Assembly (NCBI GenBank): GCA_017998195.1
Contig: JAGODN010000012.1
Span: 1-16,199 of the forward strand
DNA length: 16,199 nucleotides
Direction of reading: 5' to 3'
Origin: Desulfobulbus sp.
Lineage (GTDB): Bacteria; Desulfobacterota; Desulfobulbia; Desulfobulbales; Desulfobulbaceae
Shown here: one piece after another, positions 7,956 to 15,284 of the stretch
Layout of the letters: each line of letters opens with the position of its first letter
Numbering within the stretch: position 1 is the first letter of the stretch
Notes under the pieces: model-generated
What the model saw: only the letters and a program-made list of their open reading frames with translations
What the model was told of the DNA's origin: nothing
Database searches by the model: none
Made by a program: the position numbers and the translations under genes

Positions 7956-8771
7956 ATGAACGTATCTGACCTATCTATCGGTTTTATCGGCGGGGGACAA
8001 ATGGCCGAGGCGCTCATCCGCGGGCTCCTCACCGCCCGTCTGGCAGCGGCGGAGCAGCTCGCCGTACTCGAACCCGACGAACACCGCTGCCGTCAGCTGG
8101 AAACCGAATACAGCATCCATTGCACCCGGGAGGCCAAGGAACTGTGCCGCCGCAGCCGGGTGCTGGTCGCGGCGGTCAAACCGCAATTGGCGGACCAGGC
8201 CCTCGGCGCGTGCAATCCCTTTGTCACCGACGATCACCTGGTCGTCTCCATCATGGCCGGCGTGTCCCTGGCCGATCTGGCGGACATCTTCACCGAGCCG
8301 GTGCGGCTCATCCGGGTGATGCCCAATACCCCGGCCCTGGTGCTGGCCGGGGCTTCGGCCTTCAGCGCCAACGACCGGGCCACGGCCGAGGACCGGCAGG
8401 TGGCAGAGGCCCTGTTCTCGGCGGTGGGCACCTGCGTGGAGGTGGCGGAACACCAGCTGGACGCGGTTACGGGCCTAAGCGGCAGCGGTCCGGGCTACGT
8501 GTTCACCTTCATCGAGGCACTGATCGACGGCGGTGTGCTCGCCGGCCTGCCCCGGCCCCTGGCCGAGCAGCTGGTGCTGCAGACGGTTTTCGGGTCGGCG
8601 CGGCTGGCGCTGGAGACCAGCGAACACCCGGCCGTGCTCAAGGGCCGGGTGACCTCGCCCGGCGGCACCACCATCACCGGGCTGCAGGTGCTCGAACAGG
8701 GGGGCTTCCGCGGCCTGGTCATGAACGCGGTGGCGGCGGCGACCGCCCGCTCCAGGGAGCTGGGCGCATGA
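7956..8771 (+). CDS. proC: pyrroline-5-carboxylate reductase ProC
   Basis: This 271-residue enzyme reduces 1-pyrroline-5-carboxylate to proline with NAD(P)H, the last step of proline synthesis in the cytoplasm. The chosen ATG at 7956 follows GTGAGG (7947-7952) closely and yields the conserved opening IGFIGGGQMAEALIRGLL, with the dinucleotide-binding glycines at about residues 11-14. The upstream frame to 7875 would run through the promoter. Later motifs are VKPQ, RVMPNTPALV, and the C-terminal catalytic and dimer signature LSGSGPGYVFTFIEALIDGGVLAGLPR with VTSPGGTT. All are standard for the family, and the length is normal. The stop overlaps the nadK start in ATGA, so the two are translationally coupled. 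Confidence 0.96.
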   Translation: MNVSDLSIGFIGGGQMAEALIRGLLTARLAAAEQLAVLEPDEHRCRQLETEYSIHCTREAKELCRRSRVLVAAVKPQLADQALGACNPFVTDDHLVVSIMAGVSLADLADIFTEPVRLIRVMPNTPALVLAGASAFSANDRATAEDRQVAEALFSAVGTCVEVAEHQLDAVTGLSGSGPGYVFTFIEALIDGGVLAGLPRPLAEQLVLQTVFGSARLALETSEHPAVLKGRVTSPGGTTITGLQVLEQGGFRGLVMNAVAAATARSRELGA

Positions 8772-9631
8772 AGATCGACTATGCGGGGATTGTCACCCGG
8801 CCGAACAGTCCGGATGTGGAGCGGCGGGGGAGGGAGGTGGTGGAGTGGTTCAGGGCGCGCAATATCCGCGCCGATCTCAACCGGATCGAGCCGGACATGA
8901 GCCTGGTGATCGTGCTCGGCGGCGACGGCACCCTGCTGCACGTCTCCGAACGGGCGAGCAGCTACGGCCTGCCGGTGCTGGGGGTGAATCTCGGCAACCT
9001 CGGCTTTCTCACCGAGGTCTCGGCGGACGAGATGTACCAGACCTTCGAGACCCTGCTGCTCGACGACGAGGTCCACATCGAGCGGCGCATCATGCTGTCC
9101 GCGGCCTATGTCAACGGCGCCACCGGCGAGAAGAGCCCGGCGGTGAACGCGCTCAACGAGGTGGTGATCGTCAAGAAGAGCACCGAGGCCATGGTCCGGC
9201 TGCGCTGCTGGGCGGACCGGGAGTACGTGACCACCTACCGGGCCGATGGCCTGATCATGGCCACGCCCACCGGCTCCACCGCCTACAACCTGTCGGCCGG
9301 CGGGCCGCTGGTACACGCCGAACTGGAGGCCATCGTGCTCACCCCGATCTGCCCCTTCATGCTCGAGTCACGGCCGGTGCTGCTCGGCGCGGACACCAAG
9401 ATCGTCACCCACCTGCTCGCCCCGGCCGGCCAGGTCAAGGTGATCGTCGACGGCAGCCTGCAGTGGAACATCACCGAAAACGACTACCTGCTGGTGGAGC
9501 GGGCGGAACACCCGCTGCTCATCGTCAGTTCGCTGTGGAAGAGCTACTTCAACATCCTGCGCACCAAGCTCAACTGGGGCGGGGACGCGGTGGATCAACC
9601 GCTGCCGGCCAAGGTCTGCCGGCATTGCTAG
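8768..9631 (+). CDS. nadK: NAD kinase NadK
   Basis: This 287-residue enzyme phosphorylates NAD to NADP in the cytoplasm using ATP or polyphosphate. The start ATG at 8768 overlaps the proC stop. The catalytic motif GGDGT is at residues 51-55 with Asp53 as the expected base. Further landmarks are GVNLGNLGFLTEV, NALNEVVIVKK (the NE motif that binds the substrate NAD) and YRADGLIMATPTGSTAYNLSAGGPLV, the second conserved block. The last block, SRPVLLGADTKI, is also typical. Length is normal for bacterial NadK. Together with proC it forms a two-gene unit behind the 7875-7903 promoter. It converges with the response regulator gene, with only 15 bp between stop codons and no clear terminator there. 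Confidence 0.96.
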   Translation: MKIDYAGIVTRPNSPDVERRGREVVEWFRARNIRADLNRIEPDMSLVIVLGGDGTLLHVSERASSYGLPVLGVNLGNLGFLTEVSADEMYQTFETLLLDDEVHIERRIMLSAAYVNGATGEKSPAVNALNEVVIVKKSTEAMVRLRCWADREYVTTYRADGLIMATPTGSTAYNLSAGGPLVHAELEAIVLTPICPFMLESRPVLLGADTKIVTHLLAPAGQVKVIVDGSLQWNITENDYLLVERAEHPLLIVSSLWKSYFNILRTKLNWGGDAVDQPLPAKVCRHC

Positions 9632-9646
9632 CCCGGGCCGGCCGGC

Positions 9647-11035
9647 TCACTTCTTGCGGCGCTGCAGGTTATACTTCTTCATCTTGTACTGGAGCAGGCT
9701 CTTGGTGATGCCCAGCTGCTCCGCGGCCCGTGCCTGCACATAGCCGGTGTCGTCGAGCGCCTTGCGCACCAGCCGCTCCTCGATGCCGTTGAGCACCTCG
9801 GCCAGGCTCAGGTTGTCCGGGATGAACTGGTTCAGTTCCAGGCCGGTGCTCCATTCGTGGGCATTGACCAGCTGGCTGGAATCGGGCTGCACGTCCTCGG
9901 GTTCGATGCGGTCCGAGTTGCAGAGGATGGCGGCCCGCTCGATGGTGTTTTCCAGCTCGCGCACGTTGCCCTCCCAGGGCAGGCTGATCAGCAGCCGCAG
10001 GGCCTCGGGGGAGATGTCCAGCGGCCGGCCCAGGCTCCTGCTGTTCTTCTCGATGAAATGACTCACCAGGGCCGGGATGTCGTCCACCCGCTCGCGCAAC
10101 GGCGCCAGGTGGATGTGGATGACGTTCAGCCGGTAGTACAGATCCTCGCGGAAATGGCCCTTGTCGACCTCGTCCTTGAGCTCCTTGTTGGTGGCTGCGA
10201 GGATGCGCACGTCCACCTGCAGGGTGGCGTTGCCGCCCACCCGCTCGAAGCTCTTGTCCTGCAGCACCCGCAACAGCTTGGCCTGCAGCTGCGGCGGCAT
10301 CTCGCCCACCTCGTCGAGGAAGAGCGTACCGGTGTCGGCCAGTTCGAACCGCCCCTTGCGCATGACCACCGCATCGGTGAAAGCGCCCTTCTCGTGGCCG
10401 AACAACTCGCTCTCCAGCAGGTGCTCGGACAGGGCGGCGCAGTTGACCGAGATGAAGGGCGCGTCCCTGCGCGGGCTGTGGTTGTGGATCGCCCGGGCCA
10501 CCAGCTCCTTGCCCGTGCCCGACTCGCCGGTGATGAGCACTGAACTCGGGGTGGGCGCCACCTTCTCGATCAGCTGGTAGACCGCCCGCATGGACGGGCT
10601 CTTGCCGATCATGCCGCCGAAGCCGGAGCGGGGCGTGGCCTCGTCGCGCAGCCGGCGGATCTCGCGGATCAGCCCGTAGTGCTCGATGGCCTTGCGCACG
10701 CCGGCCAGCAGCTGCTGGTTGGAAAAGGGCTTGGCCAGGTAGGTGAAGGCGCCCAGCCGCATGGCCTCCACCGCCTTTTCCACCTCGGCGTAGGCAGTGA
10801 TCAGGATCACCGGCAATTCCTTGTTGTACTCCTTGATCTTCTCCAGGAAGGCGATCCCGTCCATGCCCGGCATTTTCATGTCCGAGAGCACCAGGTCCAG
10901 GTCCGTACTGTAGACGATGGGCAGGCCGGCCAGGCCGCTGTTGGCGGTGAACACCTCGTAGCCCTCGTCCTTGAGGATCTCGGAGAGCACGATCTGGTAG
11001 TTGGGTTCGTCGTCGACGATGAGAATGGTGTGCAT
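9647..11035 (-). CDS. sigma54-dependent response regulator of the NtrC family
   Basis: This 462-residue transcriptional activator has three domains. Residues 1-120 are a receiver with Asp8 and Asp9 for metal, Asp52 as phosphoacceptor (VLSDMKMPGMDG), Thr80 and Lys102. Residues 140-380 are the AAA+ domain with Walker A GESGTGKE (170-177) and Walker B GTLFLDE (236-242). Its sigma54-contact loop reads GAFTDA (217-222), not the canonical GAFTGA, with Asp at 221. Residues of about 420-462 form a Fis-type helix-turn-helix (LVRKALDDTGYVQARAAEQLGITKSLLQYKMKKY). It remodels sigma54-RNA polymerase bound at -24/-12 promoters once phosphorylated. No sensor kinase is encoded in the window, so its partner and target genes are unknown. 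It starts 19 bp after the PHP gene on the same strand. It has no obvious Shine-Dalgarno of its own. Confidence 0.95.
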   Translation of the reverse strand: MHTILIVDDEPNYQIVLSEILKDEGYEVFTANSGLAGLPIVYSTDLDLVLSDMKMPGMDGIAFLEKIKEYNKELPVILITAYAEVEKAVEAMRLGAFTYLAKPFSNQQLLAGVRKAIEHYGLIREIRRLRDEATPRSGFGGMIGKSPSMRAVYQLIEKVAPTPSSVLITGESGTGKELVARAIHNHSPRRDAPFISVNCAALSEHLLESELFGHEKGAFTDAVVMRKGRFELADTGTLFLDEVGEMPPQLQAKLLRVLQDKSFERVGGNATLQVDVRILAATNKELKDEVDKGHFREDLYYRLNVIHIHLAPLRERVDDIPALVSHFIEKNSRSLGRPLDISPEALRLLISLPWEGNVRELENTIERAAILCNSDRIEPEDVQPDSSQLVNAHEWSTGLELNQFIPDNLSLAEVLNGIEERLVRKALDDTGYVQARAAEQLGITKSLLQYKMKKYNLQRRKK

Positions 11036-11054
11036 GGCAGGTGGACGGTAGGGG

Positions 11055-11906
11055 TTAGCGGTGGCGGCCGTTCAGGCGGGCCTGTACACCTTCGAGCAGC
11101 GATGCCGGCGGGCGGACACCCCGGCCGTCTCCGGCCATGGGGTGCAGCGGTCGGGTGGCGCCGTGGTAGTCGCTGCCGCCGGTCATCAGCAGGTCATTGG
11201 CCGCGGCCGCGGCCCGCAGTTTTTTGACCGTTTTCCGGGTGTGGGTCGGGTAGTAGACCTCGATCCCGTCCAGTCCGCGGCCGGCCAGTTCACGAATGAT
11301 GAGCGGCTGCAGGCGCATCTCCGGGTCGAGTTGGCCGGGATGGGCGAGTACCGCGATGCCGCCGAACCGGTGGATCATGGCGATGGTCTCCACCGCGCCG
11401 TAACTGAACCGCCGCTCCCAGGCCGGCTTGTTGCGGCCGAGGTAGAGGCGAAAAGCGGCCTCGAACGTGTCGACCACGCCTTTTTCCATGAGCAGCCGGG
11501 CGATGTGCGGCCGGCCGGTCTGGCCGCAGCACGAGATGCGCGCCACCTCATCGGAGTTGATGGGCACGCCCAGACCACGCAGCTTGTCGAGGATCACTTC
11601 GTTGCGTCGTGCCCGGCCCGACTGCAGCGGCGCCAGCCAGGCGTGCAGTTCCGGGTCGGTGTGATCGATGCCGTAGCCGAGCATGTGCAGGGTGTGCTGA
11701 CGCAAGGAGCAGCTCACCTCCACCCCGGACAGCACAGTGAGGCCCGCCTGTTCGCCCAGCTGCAGAAACTCGGCCACGCCCTCGACCGTGTCGTGGTCGG
11801 TGAGTGCCACGCCCCGCAGGCGGTTGTGCGCGGCCAGCGCGATCAGTTCGGCCGGGGTGGCGCTGCCGTCGGAATAGACGGAATGGGTATGCAGGTCGAT
11901 GCACAT
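11055..11906 (-). CDS. PHP-domain metal-dependent phosphoesterase (TrpH/YciV, RNase AM-like)
   Basis: This 283-residue protein starts with the PHP signature MCIDLHTHSVYSDGSATPAE, where the H-x-H pair and the Asp bind metal. TDHDTVEG, GVEVSC, a later AVLAHPGQ and TGGSDYHG supply the remaining metal ligands of the trinuclear site. The family includes E. coli YciV (RNase AM), a 5'-3' exonuclease that also acts on 3',5'-nucleoside bisphosphates. That activity is inferred, not seen. The ATG at 11906 was chosen because the PHP motif begins there. An upstream in-frame ATG at 11981 has a close GGGAGGG before it and would add 25 Pro/Ala-rich residues (MVRVPANRAAPIPRAG), so the start is not settled. 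It probably forms an operon with the response regulator gene and is divergent from the CbbQ-type gene. Confidence 0.9.
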   Translation of the reverse strand: MCIDLHTHSVYSDGSATPAELIALAAHNRLRGVALTDHDTVEGVAEFLQLGEQAGLTVLSGVEVSCSLRQHTLHMLGYGIDHTDPELHAWLAPLQSGRARRNEVILDKLRGLGVPINSDEVARISCCGQTGRPHIARLLMEKGVVDTFEAAFRLYLGRNKPAWERRFSYGAVETIAMIHRFGGIAVLAHPGQLDPEMRLQPLIIRELAGRGLDGIEVYYPTHTRKTVKKLRAAAAANDLLMTGGSDYHGATRPLHPMAGDGRGVRPPASLLEGVQARLNGRHR

Positions 11907-12092
11907 GGGGCAGGGGCAACTCGTGGTGGCAGGGCCGGCGCGGGGGATTGGTGCGGCCCGGTTTGCAGGCACTCTAACCATGGCCCTCCCTTTGCGCAAG
12001 AATAAGCAAATGAAATCGCCCCCAAGGCTGCGGCTTGCCATTCACGGCGGCCGGACTTATCATGGCTGAGAAATTTTACCAGGGGGAGACCC
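11907..12092. other. divergent spacer between the PHP gene and the CbbQ-type gene
   Basis: This 186-bp region serves two divergent transcripts. The rightward promoter is at 12035-12063. A possible leftward -10 (TATTCT on the minus strand, 12004 to 11999) has no good -35 at proper spacing. The segment 11998-12018 is AT-richer than its surroundings. The left part may be the start of the PHP gene if the ATG at 11981 is used. Confidence 0.5.
12035..12063 (+). promoter_or_regulatory. sigma70-type promoter of the cbbQ-cbbO unit
   Basis: TTGCCA (12035-12040) and TATCAT (12058-12063) are separated by exactly 17 bp. A transcript starting near 12070 would have a leader of about 23 nt containing the GGGGGAG ribosome binding site at 12082-12088. 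The hexamers keep the most conserved positions (TTG of the -35; TA and the final T of the -10). Confidence 0.6.
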
Positions 12093-12905
12093 ATGCACGC
12101 CCAGCAACAGCGTATCGACGAATACCGGATCGAAGAGGAACCGTACTATCTGACCACCGGCGACGAGTTGGCCATTGCCGAGGCCGCCTTTCACGAGGGC
12201 GCGCCGCTCCTGCTCAAGGGCCCGACCGGCTGCGGCAAGACCCGTTTCATGCAGTACCTGGCCTGGCGGCTGCACCGGCCGCTGGTCACGGTCTCCTGTC
12301 ACGACGACCTGTCGACCAGTGACCTGGTCGGCCGCTACCTGATTCGCTCCGGCGAGGCGGTGTGGAACGACGGCCCCCTGACCATGGCGGTGCGCGCCGG
12401 GGCCATCTGCTACCTGGACGAGATCGTCGAGGCGCGCAAGGACACCACCGTGGTCATCCACCCGCTGGCCGACGACCGCCGCCAGCTGCCCATCGAAAAA
12501 CGGGGCGAACTGCTCACCGCGCCGCCCGAGTTCATGCTCGCGGTCTCCTACAACCCGGGCTACCAGAGCGTGCTCAAGGATCTCAAGGCCTCCACCCGGC
12601 AGCGGTTCATCGCCCTGTCCTTCGACTACCCCGAACCGGAGCGGGAGGTGGAGATCGTTTGCCGGGAGGGACAGCTGGACCGGGAAACCGCCCGCCTGCT
12701 GGTCAAGCTGGCCGGCATGACCCGCACCCTCAAGGACTCGGGCCTGGCCGAAGGGGCCTCGACCCGCCTGCTCATCCAGGTCGGCAAGCTCATCGGCCGC
12801 GGCATCCCGGTGCGCACCGCCTGCCGGGCGGCCATCAGCGAGGCGCTCACCGATGACAGTGAACTGCTCGCCGCGCTCGACGAGATGGTCACCTCCCTGT
12901 TCTGA
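12093..12905 (+). CDS. cbbQ: MoxR-family AAA+ ATPase of the CbbQ/NirQ/NorQ/GpvN group
   Basis: This is a 270-residue AAA+ protein of normal CbbQ/NorQ length. Walker A GPTGCGKT is at residues 43-50. Walker B ICYLDE ends at Asp109-Glu110, followed by VEARKDTTVVIHPLADDRR, a stretch highly typical of the CbbQ/NorQ group. The sensor-1 region has SYNPGYQSVLKDLK and the arginine-finger region STRQRF. The C-terminal part (GASTRLLIQVGKLIGRGIP) is the lid domain specific to the group. Family members form hexamers that, with a vWA partner, remodel metalloenzymes: CbbQ-CbbO reactivates inhibited Rubisco, and NorQ-NorD activates nitric oxide reductase. The cognate partner gene follows 6 bp downstream. No client enzyme is in the window, so the symbol reflects family membership and not a proven role in carbon fixation. 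Confidence 0.9.
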   Translation: MHAQQQRIDEYRIEEEPYYLTTGDELAIAEAAFHEGAPLLLKGPTGCGKTRFMQYLAWRLHRPLVTVSCHDDLSTSDLVGRYLIRSGEAVWNDGPLTMAVRAGAICYLDEIVEARKDTTVVIHPLADDRRQLPIEKRGELLTAPPEFMLAVSYNPGYQSVLKDLKASTRQRFIALSFDYPEPEREVEIVCREGQLDRETARLLVKLAGMTRTLKDSGLAEGASTRLLIQVGKLIGRGIPVRTACRAAISEALTDDSELLAALDEMVTSLF

Positions 12906-12911
12906 GCGCGC

Positions 12912-15167
12912 ATGGAGCTCGAAATCCTCAAGGAGAAGTTCTACCGCCTGGTCGCGCCCAGCCTGCCCAACGAGTGGGACGTGGAAGAGGCCCTTGCCGG
13001 GCTGACACTCGACGACGCCCAGCAGATCGAGGAGATCTTCGCCCAGATCCCGGCCATCTGGCCGGTATCCCACTCGCTCTGCTTCTCCTACCTGTCCGCG
13101 GCCGGACCGGCGGTGGCCTGCCTGGCGCCCGAGGAGCTGTCGCTGTGGGTGCATGGCCTGCTCGACTGCTACGAGACCAAGGGACTGCGCGGGGCGCAGC
13201 TGTTCATGGCCGATGTGGCCGAACACTTTCTCCGCCAGATCCGCGGCCAGGGGGGCCTGCGCCTGGCAGACATCCGCCCGCGGCTGCAGACCTACGTCAA
13301 CGGCCTGGCCGGCCGGGAACTCACCCTGGTGGCGGCCGAGGCCGCGGCCACGGACGGCGAGTCCATCTTCCTGCCGGCCGAGGTCGGCGTGTACGAGGAC
13401 CAGGAACACAATTTCCTCGTGTACAAGCTGATCGCCTCGTTCCAATGGGCCTGCCTGCACGCCGGCGTGTTCGACCCCCCGCCGGGCTTTGCCCCCGGCA
13501 AGAAGAAGGCCCACCCGCTCGAGCGGTATTTTTCCACCTTTGCCCGGCCGGAGCAGGCCCGCAGCCTGTTTCACTTTTTTGAAACCGCGCGGGTGCTCGC
13601 CGTGCTCAGGCAGGAACTGCCCGGACTGATGCGCCAGGCCGAACCCTTGCTGGGTCGGCTCGTTCCCCCCGCGGACGACGACCGCGACCCGACCCTGCTC
13701 GACCAGTTGCAGCAGGGCCTGCTCCGGGACGAGTGGCCCGAGCCGGGCCAGGACGGACGGTTCGACCGGGCGCGGCGGCTGCTCGACGCCTGTCGCAGGC
13801 AAACCGCTGACCACCAGCCCAGTTTGGAGGCGGTCCAGGCACTGCTGCCCGAGGTGGAAGCGGAGGAGGATTTGACCCGGACCGCGCCGCTCCTGTTCCA
13901 GGGCACCCTGCTCCTGCAGGAGATGCGCAACCTGGGACTGCAGCAGCAGACCAGCCGGGAGTTGCGCATGATGCAGTCGCTCACCGTCAAACTGCACGCC
14001 GGGCCGCGGTCGCCCGAGAACGGGGACGAGGAGGAACGCCGGGGGGGCAGCGGCCAACAGGGCCAGGACAGGGCCCTGATCGTGGACACGCCGCCGGAAT
14101 GGCCGCACGGGCCGCCGCCATGGGAACCCATGCACGTGGACAACCCGGCGGTCGAGGAGGGGTCGCCGCCCGATGCGTCCGAGCAGCAGAGGGTGAACAC
14201 GGTTGCCGAAGAGACCTCGAGCGCCGCTGCCGGCCGGGCCGGGCGGATGTTCGCCACCGGTGGCGGGGCGCCGCAGGAGGGGGAGGCGGCCTGGCAGGAA
14301 CCGGTGGTCTACGACGAGTGGGATTACCGCCGCAAGGGGTTCCGCAAGAACTGGTGCGTGCTCCAGGAAAAGGAGATCGAGCGGGTGCAGACCCGCTTCA
14401 TCGAGCAGACCCTGGGCCAGTACCGCGGCCATATCCGTCGCCTGCGCCACCAGTTCGAGATGATGCGCACCACCGAGCGCTTTGTCCGCCGCCAGCGGGA
14501 CGGCAACGACATCGACCTGGACGCCATGGTCGAGTCGCTGGCCGACAGCCAGGCCGGTTTGGCGCCCTCGGACCGGCTGTTCGTCCGCCTGGAGCGCGAC
14601 GAGCGCGACATCGCCGTGCATTTTCTGGTGGACATGTCCAACTCCACCGCCGGCTGGGTGGGCAAATCCATCAAGGAGGCGCTGGTGCTCATCTGCGAGG
14701 CCATGGAGATGCTCAACGACCGCTACGGCATCTACGGCTTCTCCGGCATGCGCCGGCTGCGCTGCGAGATCTTTCCGGTGAAGCGGCTGGACGAGCGCTA
14801 TTCGGCGGCGGTACGCGAGCGGATCAGCGCCATCGGGCCGCGCGAATACACCCGCATGGCCCCGGCCATCCGCCACATGACCTCGCTGTTCGCCCGGGTG
14901 GAGGCCAAGGTGCGCCTGCTCATCATCCTCTCCGACGGCAAGCCCGAGGATTACGACGACTACAAGGGCGAGTACGCCATCGAGGATACCCGCCACGCCC
15001 TGCTCGAGGCCAAGGCCCGGGGTATCCACCCGTTCTGCATCACCATCGACCGCCAGGCGCACGAGTACATGGCCCACATGTACGGCGAGGTGAACTCCAT
15101 TTTCATCGACCAGATCGACCGGCTGCCGGCGCGCATGCCCGAGATCTACCGGGCCCTGACCAGCTGA
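12912..15167 (+). CDS. cbbO: von Willebrand factor A domain protein, CbbO/NorD type
   Basis: This is a 751-residue cytoplasmic protein without signal peptide or membrane segments. Residues 1-350 are a helical N-terminal region, and about 361-465 is a Gly/Pro/Glu-rich linker that looks disordered. The conserved YDEWDYRRKGFRKNWC segment then leads into a vWA domain at about 565-751. Its metal site is complete: Asp574, Ser576 and Ser578 in DMSNST, Thr647 in REYTRM, and Asp675 in ILSDGKPEDYDDYKGEY. The AIEDTRHALLEAKARGIHPF segment is also typical of NorD/CbbO. In CbbO this metal site contacts the client enzyme and the protein docks on the CbbQ hexamer. The length is closer to CbbO (about 780) than to NorD (about 630), which is a weak argument. 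It lacks a strong ribosome binding site and is probably translated by coupling to the ATPase gene 6 bp upstream. Confidence 0.88.
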   Translation: MELEILKEKFYRLVAPSLPNEWDVEEALAGLTLDDAQQIEEIFAQIPAIWPVSHSLCFSYLSAAGPAVACLAPEELSLWVHGLLDCYETKGLRGAQLFMADVAEHFLRQIRGQGGLRLADIRPRLQTYVNGLAGRELTLVAAEAAATDGESIFLPAEVGVYEDQEHNFLVYKLIASFQWACLHAGVFDPPPGFAPGKKKAHPLERYFSTFARPEQARSLFHFFETARVLAVLRQELPGLMRQAEPLLGRLVPPADDDRDPTLLDQLQQGLLRDEWPEPGQDGRFDRARRLLDACRRQTADHQPSLEAVQALLPEVEAEEDLTRTAPLLFQGTLLLQEMRNLGLQQQTSRELRMMQSLTVKLHAGPRSPENGDEEERRGGSGQQGQDRALIVDTPPEWPHGPPPWEPMHVDNPAVEEGSPPDASEQQRVNTVAEETSSAAAGRAGRMFATGGGAPQEGEAAWQEPVVYDEWDYRRKGFRKNWCVLQEKEIERVQTRFIEQTLGQYRGHIRRLRHQFEMMRTTERFVRRQRDGNDIDLDAMVESLADSQAGLAPSDRLFVRLERDERDIAVHFLVDMSNSTAGWVGKSIKEALVLICEAMEMLNDRYGIYGFSGMRRLRCEIFPVKRLDERYSAAVRERISAIGPREYTRMAPAIRHMTSLFARVEAKVRLLIILSDGKPEDYDDYKGEYAIEDTRHALLEAKARGIHPFCITIDRQAHEYMAHMYGEVNSIFIDQIDRLPARMPEIYRALTS

Positions 15168-15284
15168 GATCGACCCGCGCCCGGCGACCCTTGCCCCTGG
15201 AATCGGGGTTCGTGCTGTTTTCGATCATCCGGCCGCCCGGTCCGGATTGGCCGCCGGCTTGAACCGGCTGTTGGAGACCCTCCC

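Noticed and set aside
8120..8767. Upstream in-frame extension of nadK inside proC
   Set aside because: The extension is a Gly/Arg-rich frameshifted reading of proC. The NadK family starts at the ATG at 8768, which overlaps the proC stop.
12009..12023. Sigma54-like sequence on the minus strand upstream of the PHP gene (TTGGGGG ... TTTGC)
   Set aside because: The GG and GC dinucleotides are 11 bases apart, not 10, and sigma54 promoters tolerate spacing changes poorly.
12060..15077. A 1005-codon open frame on the minus strand opposite the cbbQ-cbbO genes
   Set aside because: It is a mirror of GC-rich codon usage. The translation is rich in Gly, Arg, His, Gln, Ala and Val without domains, and the plus strand carries two well-conserved proteins over the same bases.
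15194..15208. CCCC/GGGG hairpin after the vWA gene as a terminator
   Set aside because: The stem has only four pairs and the following T run is short and displaced, so it is too weak to call.
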